Below, in pieces: positions 57,153-64,000 of a stretch of DNA of 64,000 bases. Where the stretch lies: positions 62,001 to 126,000 of the forward strand of contig JAUXOM010000028.1 of NCBI GenBank assembly GCA_030682175.1. Direction: 5' to 3'. Position 1 is the first letter of the stretch, and every line of letters begins with the position of its first letter. The notes beneath the pieces were generated by a model, which searched no databases, had not been told where the DNA came from, and worked only from the letters and a program-made list of their open reading frames with translations. Origin of the DNA: Rhodocyclaceae bacterium. GTDB lineage: Bacteria > Pseudomonadota > Gammaproteobacteria > Burkholderiales > Rhodocyclaceae. The position numbers and the translations under genes were made by a program.

Positions 57153-60100
57153 CTAGACGTGCTGAAAGATCCAGACGCGGATCAGTGACAGGAGCTTGTC
57201 CACCTCGATCGGTTTGGCGATGTAGTCACTCGCCCCCGCCGCCATGCACTTCTCATGATCACCCCGTAACGCCTTGGCGGTCATGGCGATGATGGGAATA
57301 TTCACCAACCGGGGATTCATGCGGATGGCGCGCATGGCGGTGTAGCCGTCCATTTCGGGCATCATGATGTCCATCAATATTATGCCGATATCGTGGTCCG
57401 CCTCCAGCCGGGCAAGCGCTTCCTTGCCGTTTTCCGCTTCGATCACGATCATGTTCTTCTCCGCCAGGACGCTGGATAGGGAGAAGATGTTGCGCATGTC
57501 GTCATCCACCAACAAAACCTTCTTGCCTTCCAGCATCGCCTCCTTGTCGATGGCGGTGCGGATCATGCGCTGTTTGTTCGGATGGAGGTTGCTCTCCACC
57601 AGATGCAGGAACAGGGTGACCTCGTTGAGCAACCGTTCCGGACTTTTGGCGCCCTTGATGATGATGCTCTCGGCGAAACGCCGCAGCTTGCGCTCGTCCT
57701 CGTGGCCGAGGTCGCGGCCGGAGTGGATGATGACCGGAATGCGCCGCGCCCCTTCCATGTTCTGGATGTATTCGAGGAGTTCGAAACCGGACATGTCGGA
57801 AAGACCCAGGTCGAGGACCATGCAATCGAAGGACTGGGAGGAGAGCAGGTCGATGGCTGCCTTTCCTGTTTCCGCCACCGTGATAGCGACGATGCTTTCC
57901 TCGAGCAGGGCGACCATGCTTTTCGCCTCGTCCTTGTTGTCTTCGACGATCAGCAGTTTGCGCACCGACTTGTCGATCGAGTCCTCGATGGACCGGAACA
58001 CCTCGTTCAACTGTTCCATGGTGACGGGCTTGGTGGCGAAGCCGATCGCGCCCATGGCCATCGCCTTCTGCCGGTCGTCCAGGCAGGTGATGAAATGGAC
58101 CGGGATATGCCGGGTGCGCGGATCGTCCTTGAGACTGCGCATCACGCCCCAGCCGTCGATGTGGGGCAGCATCACGTCGAGAACGATGGCGTTCGGCTGG
58201 AAGCGCCTGGTCATGGCGAGGCCGCTTTCTCCGTCCGCGGCGATCAGGGCTTCGAACCCGCGTTCCTTGACCATGCCTTGGAGGATCTTGGCGAAGTTCA
58301 GATCGTCCTCGATGATCAGGATGCATTTGTCACCCTCCGCCAAATGGGCGCGATCATCCGACACGGGTTCGGGAAAAGACCGGGGTTCACCGCGATCCGG
58401 ACCGCCCGCCAGCGGCGCAAGCGCCGCTGGCGGCGGGGCATGGTGCGGCGGGCGCACTGGCGCGACGTGCGCAATTCTGGGTGCTGCCATCCCTACCTGG
58501 GCTGCCTCGGCCACAAGTGGCATGTAGAGGGTGAATACACTGCCCTGGCCCTCTGTGCTGCTCATGCGGATTTCGCCATGCATATTGCGGGCAAGCTGGA
58601 GCGAAATTGAAAGTCCCAGTCCCGTGCCCCCGTACTTGCGGCTGATGGAGCCGTCGGCCTGCTGGAAGGCATCGAAAACCAGTTGCTGCTTTGATGTGGA
58701 AATGCCGATTCCGGTATCGCTGACGATGAAAGCAAGTGCTGGCACCGGCAGCGGATTTTCCCGCTCAGCAAGGGTGGCGATACGCAGGCTGACCTCCCCC
58801 GTCTCGGTGAATTTCAGGGCATTTGAAAGCAGGTTCTTGAGTATCTGGTGGACGCGCTGCTCGTCGCCATCGAACAGCGCCGGAACATCGGCATCGGCCG
58901 CAACCCGGAAAGCCAGTCCCTTCTGTTCCGCCAGCGGGGTGAACATGGCACGGATGGAGTCGCAAAGATCCAGCACCGGTAGCGCAACGAAATGGAACTG
59001 CATCTGACCGGCTTCGACCTTGGAAAGGTCGAGGATGTCGTTGATGAGATTGAGCAGGTCCGTGCCGGCGGAATTGATGGTGGAGGCGAATTCGATCTGC
59101 TTGTCAGTCAGGTTGCCGTCCTTGTTCTGCTTCAGCAGGCTGGAGAGAATCATCAGGCTGTTGAGTGGGGTGCGCAGTTCGTGAGACATGTTGGCCAGGA
59201 ATTCCGACTTGAAGGTGCTGACCCGTTCCAGTTCCGCCACTTTTTCCTGCAGGATTTGGCTCGCGGTTTCGATATCCTGATTCTTGAGACGAATATTCTC
59301 GCGCTGCTGCTCCAGCAACTGCGCCCGTTCTTCGAGTTCCTCGTTGCTCTGCTGCAGTTCCTCCTGCTGCACCCGCAATTCCTCGGCTTGCTGTTCGGTC
59401 TGCTCAAGAAGTTCAGCCGTCTGCTGGTGGGCGCGACTGGCATCGATGGCGATGGCGATCCCTTCCCTGGCCAACTCCATAAACTTCAACTCGTTGGCGC
59501 TGAACTCACGGAAGGTGCCAATCTCGATCACGCCGACGAGGCGATTGCCGTGCAGCAGTGGAATAGCGACGACGACCTTCGGCACGGATTTGCCCAGGGC
59601 AGAGCCGATCGGCATGTAGTCGGCCGGCACGTCGGTAAGGAAGATGATCTTCTGTTCACGTGCCGCCTGGCCGATCACCCCTTCGCCGAGGCGGATCTGC
59701 TGGCCGAGGTTCATGTCCGTTCTGGCGGCGTAAGTGGCGGTGAGGTGTAGCTTTACGGCACGTTCATCGAACAGGTAGAGGGCGCCCACGCCAGCGCCGA
59801 GGTGGGTCACCAAAAACCCCAGCACCTTGTCCGCTATCTCGGCCGTGCCTTGTTCCTCCTGGATCAGGAAATTCAGCTCATTGCGCCCGCTCTTCAACCA
59901 GTCGCGCGCCACCTCGTTTTCCCGCGCCAGCTTCAAAGACCTGGTCATCTGCAGAAAGGCTTCGTCGAGCGCGCATTGCACCTCGCTCAGATGAGACGCC
60001 GTCTTCATCAGGACGCCCACCTCGTCTTTGGGAAAGGCGTCGAGATCGATTTGCAAGGGTGCGGAGACAACGACTTCCCGGCTCAGGTCTCCATCCCCGA

Positions 60101-60815
60101 CGGCTTGCGCGGCGAGCACTTTATCTGCACTGTCGGCGATCAGGCCATGAACTGCCGCAACGGCGAGTTTCAGCGACTGCCTGACGCTACGGGTGATCAG
60201 GAAAGCTGCCGCAGCACCGCCGATGAGGATCACGACGAGCATGAAGGCGATCGTTCCCAACGCCCCGTCGCGCTCCTGTAGCGCCGCCTGCTCGAGCTCG
60301 GCGGCTTGGGCAGCGGCGAAATCGGTAACGTCGCCTGCCTCCTTGAAAACGATATCGACCAAGCGTGCATCGCGGCCGTCGTGCAGCACTGCCGCCTCGG
60401 CGCGGCGCCCGCTGCGCGCCAGCGCAAGGGTTTCATCGCGGGCGACATGCCAGTCGGCCAACGCCTTGTCGATGTGGGCGATTTCTGCCGGGTTGCCGAG
60501 GAAGCGCTGGTGCAGCGTCTTCAGATTATTGTCAATACGCGCCGTTGCCGCGGAGAGTTTTTGCTCCAATAGATTGGCCTCGGCGGGACTGGCTTTGCTG
60601 ACGAGGTCGCGCGCCAACCGCTGCGCGGCGAGGACCTCCGATCGCACATTGAGTACGGCGGTGGTGATGGCGAACGGGTGGCGGAAAATATCCGAGCTGA
60701 TTTCGGACAGCTGGTTAATGCTGCGGGTTCCCCAGACACCCACCACCAGAGCACCGAGAAGCATCAACGAGAATCCGCTGGCCAGCCGCGTGACAATTTT
60801 CATTCGATTCAACAT
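57153..60815 (-). CDS. Hybrid sensor histidine kinase with three receiver domains
   Basis: The 1220-residue inner-membrane protein has a membrane segment at about 12-28, a helical CHASE3-like periplasmic domain (about 30-185), a second segment (about 188-207), a HAMP-like region, a GAF domain (about 320-460), a glutamine-rich coiled coil (465-535), HisKA with His545 (MSHELRTP) and HATPase (N box LLSNALKF, DTGIGIS, GGTGLGLSIS). Three receivers follow, with Asp880, Asp1002 and Asp1149. All catalytic residues are present. It heads the unit with cheR, cheB and the GGDEF-EAL gene. The signal is unknown. The architecture implies phosphorelay to internal receivers and perhaps to the REC of the last gene. 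Confidence 0.95.
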   Translation of the reverse strand: MLNRMKIVTRLASGFSLMLLGALVVGVWGTRSINQLSEISSDIFRHPFAITTAVLNVRSEVLAAQRLARDLVSKASPAEANLLEQKLSAATARIDNNLKTLHQRFLGNPAEIAHIDKALADWHVARDETLALARSGRRAEAAVLHDGRDARLVDIVFKEAGDVTDFAAAQAAELEQAALQERDGALGTIAFMLVVILIGGAAAAFLITRSVRQSLKLAVAAVHGLIADSADKVLAAQAVGDGDLSREVVVSAPLQIDLDAFPKDEVGVLMKTASHLSEVQCALDEAFLQMTRSLKLARENEVARDWLKSGRNELNFLIQEEQGTAEIADKVLGFLVTHLGAGVGALYLFDERAVKLHLTATYAARTDMNLGQQIRLGEGVIGQAAREQKIIFLTDVPADYMPIGSALGKSVPKVVVAIPLLHGNRLVGVIEIGTFREFSANELKFMELAREGIAIAIDASRAHQQTAELLEQTEQQAEELRVQQEELQQSNEELEERAQLLEQQRENIRLKNQDIETASQILQEKVAELERVSTFKSEFLANMSHELRTPLNSLMILSSLLKQNKDGNLTDKQIEFASTINSAGTDLLNLINDILDLSKVEAGQMQFHFVALPVLDLCDSIRAMFTPLAEQKGLAFRVAADADVPALFDGDEQRVHQILKNLLSNALKFTETGEVSLRIATLAERENPLPVPALAFIVSDTGIGISTSKQQLVFDAFQQADGSISRKYGGTGLGLSISLQLARNMHGEIRMSSTEGQGSVFTLYMPLVAEAAQVGMAAPRIAHVAPVRPPHHAPPPAALAPLAGGPDRGEPRSFPEPVSDDRAHLAEGDKCILIIEDDLNFAKILQGMVKERGFEALIAADGESGLAMTRRFQPNAIVLDVMLPHIDGWGVMRSLKDDPRTRHIPVHFITCLDDRQKAMAMGAIGFATKPVTMEQLNEVFRSIEDSIDKSVRKLLIVEDNKDEAKSMVALLEESIVAITVAETGKAAIDLLSSQSFDCMVLDLGLSDMSGFELLEYIQNMEGARRIPVIIHSGRDLGHEDERKLRRFAESIIIKGAKSPERLLNEVTLFLHLVESNLHPNKQRMIRTAIDKEAMLEGKKVLLVDDDMRNIFSLSSVLAEKNMIVIEAENGKEALARLEADHDIGIILMDIMMPEMDGYTAMRAIRMNPRLVNIPIIAMTAKALRGDHEKCMAAGASDYIAKPIEVDKLLSLIRVWIFQHV

Positions 60816-61100
60816 CGCCTGGTATCCATCCTAGATAAGGCATGAGTCAAAAAGCAGGTGGCATCGAGCGGAGCGACAATGCACCATGGGGTCGAACTGC
60901 AGCGTCAGGCCCGCCTCCAGTACCCGCCTACACGCCGGGGCCGGGGCGGCGGTTCAACTTCCCCCGGGGAAGAGATAAGCTTGAGGTGAAGTGTGCGTCT
61001 TGCAACCTGACCCATCCATCATAAGTGGTGGGCTCAAGATCGATGTTGGCGGGTGTGCCAGCTCATAAAACAATTGGTTCAAACGAACACAGGAAGGCAT

Positions 61101-61895
61101 TCACCAGAGCTTCCACCACGGCTCGACCCGGTTCAGGCCGCGCTTGTAGTATTCGCTGTTGGGGAAGTTCTTTTTCATCACGCGTTCGGTGTCGTCGCGC
61201 AGGTCGGCCATGTTGAGGGCGTCGTAGGCCTTGATCATGACGAACAGCGCTTCCTCGTTGGCCGGCGCGTTGGGGAAGGTCTTGATCGAGGACTGCGCAC
61301 GATTGACGGCCGCAACATAGGCACCGCGCTTCATGTAGAAACGCGCGACATGCACCTCATGCGAGGCCATTGCATTCACCAGATAGGCCATGCGCAGGGT
61401 GGCATCCTTGGCGTACTTGCTGTCCGGAAACCGATCAACCAGCGCCTTGAAGGCATCGAAGGATTCCTGCGCCGCCTTCGGGTCGCGCTCGGTCAGGTCC
61501 TGCAAGCTGACGTAGCCCAGCAGACCGAGATCCTCGTTGAAATTGACCAGCCCCTTCAAATAGTAGGCGTAGTCGACGTTGGGGTGATTCGGGTGCAGGC
61601 GGATGAAGCGGTCGCAGGCGGCAATCGCCTGCACCTTTTCCTGCTGCTTGTAATGCGCGTAGGCGACCTCGAGCTGGGCCTGCTGGGCAAAGCGCCCGTA
61701 GGGGTAACGCGCTTCGAGCTTCTCGAATAATTTGATGGCCTTGTCGTAGGCACCATCGCCCATGGCGGTCTTGGCTTCGGCATACAGCTTGTTGGCCGAC
61801 CAGCCGGCGGTTTCATCCACCTGTTCGGGCAGCAGGCCGCAACCGGCGAAGAAAGTCAGCGAAAGAACGGCAAGCAGGGCGGCTACACTACGCAT
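61101..61895 (-). CDS. bamD: Outer membrane protein assembly factor BamD
   Basis: The 264-residue lipoprotein has a lipobox (TFFAGCG, Cys19) after a hydrophobic signal, and TPR repeats: NKLYAEAKTAMGDGAYDKAIKLFEKLEARYPYGRFAQQAQLEVAYAHYKQ and FIRLHPNHPNVDYAYYLKGLVNF (the BamD signature). It acts in the BAM complex at the periplasmic face of the outer membrane. It is divergent from rluD, and the two starts overlap by 2 bp, a compact arrangement found across betaproteobacteria. The 285 bp between this gene and the kinase gene (60816-61100) hold no ORF or repeat that I recognise. Confidence 0.95.
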   Translation of the reverse strand: MRSVAALLAVLSLTFFAGCGLLPEQVDETAGWSANKLYAEAKTAMGDGAYDKAIKLFEKLEARYPYGRFAQQAQLEVAYAHYKQQEKVQAIAACDRFIRLHPNHPNVDYAYYLKGLVNFNEDLGLLGYVSLQDLTERDPKAAQESFDAFKALVDRFPDSKYAKDATLRMAYLVNAMASHEVHVARFYMKRGAYVAAVNRAQSSIKTFPNAPANEEALFVMIKAYDALNMADLRDDTERVMKKNFPNSEYYKRGLNRVEPWWKLW

Positions 61896-62844
61896 GATGA
61901 ACGAACCCCAAATAAAGTCGGCCGATTATATCTCCCCAACGGAATTCGCGGTTCCGCCTGATTGTTCCGGCATGCGGCTGGATGCCGCGTTGGCCAGGCA
62001 AGTGCCTGAGCATTCGCGCAGCCGCCTGCAGAACTGGCTGCGCGAGGGCCTGATCACACTTGATGGCAACCTCGCCGATCCGAAGCGCAAGGTCTGGGGA
62101 GGCGAACGCATTCGCATCGCCGTCCCGCCAGCGCCGACTTTTGCCAACGCGGCAGAGGACATCGCGTTGCCCATCTTCTACGAGGACGACGCCCTCCTCG
62201 TCATCAACAAGCCGGCCGGTCTGGTGATGCATCCAGGCAACGGCAACGCCTCCGGCACCCTGATGAACGCGCTGCTGCACCATGTACCCGCCCTGGCCGG
62301 CATTCCGCGCGCCGGCATCGTGCATCGACTCGACAAGGAAACCTCCGGCCTACTGGTGGTCGCCAAGACCCTGACGGCGCAAACCGATCTGGTGCGCCAG
62401 TTGCAGGCGCGCACCGTCAAACGCCACTATCTGGCGCTGGCGCGCGGCAAAGTCTCCGCTTCCGGGACGGTGGATGCCCCGCTCGGCCGCCATCCGGCGC
62501 AGCGCACCAAAATGGCTGTGGTGAAGCATGGCGGCAAGGAAGCACGCACTCACTATGTGGTGAAAGAACGCTTCGCGCGCTGCACGCTGCTCGAGTGCCG
62601 GCTCGAAACCGGCCGCACGCACCAGATCCGCGTGCATATGGCGAGCATCGGCCATCCGCTGGTCGGCGATACGACCTACTGCAAGGGAAAGAGTGGCAAC
62701 CCGACGCTCGACGCTTTCCCGCGCCAGGCCTTGCACGCCTGGCGGCTGGCGCTGGTCCATCCGGATTCGGGCGCGGACATGGCCTGGGAATCGTCGCCAC
62801 CGGCGGATTTCGCGGCCTTGCTGGAAGTCTTGCGCGGTGAATGA
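61894..62844 (+). CDS. rluD: 23S rRNA pseudouridine synthase RluD
   Basis: The protein of about 316 residues has an S4 domain (GMRLDAALARQVPEHSRSRLQNWLREGLITLDG, residues about 25-57) and the RluA/RluD catalytic domain: IFYEDDALLVINKPAGLVMHPGNGN, IPRAGIVHRLDKETSGLLVVAKT with the catalytic Asp, and LECRLETGRTHQIRVHMASIGHPLVGD. It makes pseudouridines at 1911, 1915 and 1917 of helix 69. The inter-domain linker (about residues 75-84) reads AVPPAPTF from a perfect 23-nt element. Starts at 61894 or 61897 overlap the bamD start. pgeF follows with an 8-bp overlap. Confidence 0.95.
   Translation: MMNEPQIKSADYISPTEFAVPPDCSGMRLDAALARQVPEHSRSRLQNWLREGLITLDGNLADPKRKVWGGERIRIAVPPAPTFANAAEDIALPIFYEDDALLVINKPAGLVMHPGNGNASGTLMNALLHHVPALAGIPRAGIVHRLDKETSGLLVVAKTLTAQTDLVRQLQARTVKRHYLALARGKVSASGTVDAPLGRHPAQRTKMAVVKHGGKEARTHYVVKERFARCTLLECRLETGRTHQIRVHMASIGHPLVGDTTYCKGKSGNPTLDAFPRQALHAWRLALVHPDSGADMAWESSPPADFAALLEVLRGE
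62119..62141 (-). repeat. Dispersed 23-nt element inside rluD
   Basis: Perfect reverse-orientation copy in the linker between the S4 and catalytic domains, read as AVPPAPTF. Confidence 0.9.
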
Positions 62845-63589
62845 ATTCGCCGGCTTCATTATTCCCGACTGGCCGGCGCCGCCGCATGTGCGGGCGCTGG
62901 TAACGACACGGCTGGGCGGCGTCAGCAGTGCGCCCTTTGCCAGCTTCAACCTCGGCGACCATGTCGGCGATGCACCAGAAGCTGTCGCCGCAAACCGCCG
63001 CCGGCTGCGCCAGCACCTGCCCGCCGAACCGGTCTGGCTGCAGCAGGTTCATGGCAATCGATGCATCGACGCGCAGCTTGCCGCCACGGCTACCCCCACC
63101 GGGGTGGCACCTGAGGCGGACGCCGCCTTCACCCGCGCATCCGGCGTGGTCTGCGCCGTGCTCACCGCGGACTGCCTGCCTGTGCTGCTCTGCGACGAGG
63201 ACGGCAGCACGGTCGCCGCCGCGCATGCCGGCTGGCGCGGATTGGCGGACGGCGTACTCGAATCCACGGTGGCGGCACTGGGGCAGCCGGGAGAGCGGCT
63301 CATGGCCTGGCTCGGGCCGGCCATCGGTCCGGACAATTTCGAAGTCGGCGGCGAGGTGCGCGCGGCATTCATCACGCATGACCGCCGTGCAGCAGAAGCA
63401 TTTGTCGCCAAGCCCGATGGCAAATGGCTGTGCAACATCTATTTATTGGCGCGACAGCGGCTCGCTGCATTGAACATACGCCGTACCGCCAGCGCCGACT
63501 TTTGTACTGTAAGTGACACTGAGCGCTTTTATTCCTATCGCCGCGACGGCGTCACCGGTCGCATGGCCAGCCTGATCTGGCGGCTCTGA
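62837..63589 (+). CDS. pgeF: Peptidoglycan editing factor / purine nucleoside phosphorylase, PgeF (YfiH) family
   Basis: The 250-residue multicopper-laccase-fold protein has VRALVTTRLGGVSSAPFASFNLGDHVGD, VWLQQVHGNR (His), VLTADCLPVLLCDEDG (Cys), AAAHAGWRGLADGVLE (His) and the C-terminal CTVSDTERFYSYRRDGVTGRMASLIWR. The three zinc ligands are conserved. The family edits peptidoglycan precursors or phosphorolyses purine nucleosides. The start is GTG at 62837, overlapping the rluD stop by 8 bp; the in-frame N-terminus NEFAGFIIPDWPAP matches the family. Residues about 215-222 (RRTASADF) come from a 23-nt element at a site where length is unaltered. Confidence 0.93.
   Translation: MNEFAGFIIPDWPAPPHVRALVTTRLGGVSSAPFASFNLGDHVGDAPEAVAANRRRLRQHLPAEPVWLQQVHGNRCIDAQLAATATPTGVAPEADAAFTRASGVVCAVLTADCLPVLLCDEDGSTVAAAHAGWRGLADGVLESTVAALGQPGERLMAWLGPAIGPDNFEVGGEVRAAFITHDRRAAEAFVAKPDGKWLCNIYLLARQRLAALNIRRTASADFCTVSDTERFYSYRRDGVTGRMASLIWRL
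63480..63502 (-). repeat. Dispersed 23-nt element inside pgeF
   Basis: One-mismatch copy read as RRTASADF, just before the conserved CTVSDTERFYSYRRDG block. Confidence 0.88.
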
Positions 63590-63627
63590 ATCTCCGGCTT
63601 TGCTGCATGGCTGCATTGACAGCTACT

Positions 63628-63652
63628 ATGCTGCATTGCAAAATTGCAGCAT
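63628..63652. promoter_or_regulatory. Candidate PhaR operator
   Basis: ATGCTGCA and TGCAGCAT are exact inverted arms around TTGCAAAAT, 26-50 bp upstream of phaC. A further CTGCATGGCTGCA lies just upstream. This TGC-rich palindrome resembles sites bound by the PHA-responsive repressor PhaR (CTGC-N-GCAG type). Confidence 0.6.
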
Positions 63653-63677
63653 TCCGTCAACCCGTTCATACCAGCGC

Positions 63678-64000
63678 ATGACTTCTCCCAACGATCCCAA
63701 CGCCGCTATGCAGGCGTTTTTCCAGGCCGGCCAGGCGTTTGCCCAGGGCATGGCGCAATTCATGGGTGGCCAGCAACAGGACTGGCAGGCGCAGTTGGCG
63801 GCATTGGCGCCATCGGCCGGGACGGGTCGGCAAGAGGAAAATGCTGCACTGGCGGCCCTGCAGCAAGAATGGCAGCAACAGCATGCCGCCCTCTGGCAGG
63901 CCATGCTCCGGCGCAACAAAAATGAGGCGGTGGAACCCATGGTCAAGGCGGAACCCGGCGACCGCCGCTTCGATCATCCGGCCTGGGCCGAGAGTCCGAT
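63678..64000 (+). CDS. phaC: Class I polyhydroxyalkanoate synthase, N-terminal fragment (cut by window end)
   Basis: The 107 visible codons start MTSPNDPNAAMQAFFQAGQA and contain a glutamine- and alanine-rich helical N-terminus (AQGMAQFMGGQQQDWQAQL) ending in GDRRFDHPAWAESP, the characteristic GDRRF...AW motif that begins the conserved PhaC_N domain of class I synthases. The catalytic alpha/beta-hydrolase part is beyond the window. The enzyme polymerises 3-hydroxyacyl-CoA at the surface of storage granules. The upstream TGC palindrome supports PHA-dependent control. No strong ribosome site is visible near the ATG. Confidence 0.88.
   Translation, partial: MTSPNDPNAAMQAFFQAGQAFAQGMAQFMGGQQQDWQAQLAALAPSAGTGRQEENAALAALQQEWQQQHAALWQAMLRRNKNEAVEPMVKAEPGDRRFDHPAWAESP

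Noticed and set aside
61915-61930. AAAGTCGGCCG near the start of rluD as an element copy
   Set aside because: Match limited to about 9 bases followed by unrelated AT-rich sequence.

Overview
The window is GC-rich chromosomal DNA with tightly packed housekeeping operons, and the gene set points to a betaproteobacterium, most likely Rhodocyclales. The indicators are a three-gene korCAB 2-oxoglutarate:ferredoxin oxidoreductase locus like that of denitrifying aromatic degraders, cytochromes c' and b561, the mnmA-nudJ and ilvE-zinc finger-waaF neighbourhoods, queA-tgt-yajC-secD-secF, rnr-rlmB, and divergent bamD/rluD-pgeF next to a class I phaC. The taxon is inferred from gene content, not proven.

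Layout. 1-2049: C-terminal barrel of a large outer-membrane protein cut by the window edge. 2151-4736: rubrerythrin / CCG-domain Fe-S protein / DUF3501 redox-stress operon. 5096-7142: EamA exporter and a Crp/Fnr-like regulator. 7344-12036: korCAB, coupled by 4-bp overlaps. 12241-18373: HAD phosphatase, dihaem cytochrome c, two transporters, Tat-exported aldo-keto reductase, TerB-like protein. 18374-21081: accessory segment with a toxin-antitoxin pair between ~112-bp direct repeats, a truncated HTH protein, an AT-richer membrane-anchored unknown and a cold-shock/DUF1294 protein. 21190-24565: orphan SagB-like oxidoreductase and FapA/DUF342 protein. 24664-31700: tRNA-Leu(CAA), queuosine and Sec genes, cytochromes. 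31783-41295: DUF2322-purB, then an ArsC-like / PEP-synthase-like pair inserted before a GST gene, then mnmA-nudJ and ilvE. 41310-46688: zinc finger, waaF, NTF2-like, YheT-like hydrolase, phosphomannomutase, EAL-HDOD protein. 46880-52692: small membrane protein, dienelactone hydrolase, tRNA-Leu(CAG), rnr-HEAT-yeaD-rlmB. 52746-60815: signalling operon (hybrid kinase with three receivers, CheR, CheB, REC-PAS-GAF-PAS-GGDEF-EAL). 61101-64000: bamD, rluD-pgeF, and the start of phaC with a palindromic TGC-rich candidate PhaR operator.

The most unusual feature is two families of dispersed repeats. One is a 23-nt element with halves AAAGTCGGCG and CTGGCGGGACGGC, found about 16 times. It lies in intergenic regions and also in frame inside at least nine conserved genes (an MFS gene, queA, nudJ, waaF, manB, rnr, yeaD, rluD, pgeF), in both orientations and several reading frames, usually without an obvious length change. 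The other is a larger GC-rich element with core GCCGGGCCGCCCCAAG, found as single or tandem copies in gene borders. It has expanded inside queA by about 65 codons and appears to have overwritten the 5' end of waaF. No CRISPR array, prophage, rRNA or insertion-sequence transposase was seen.
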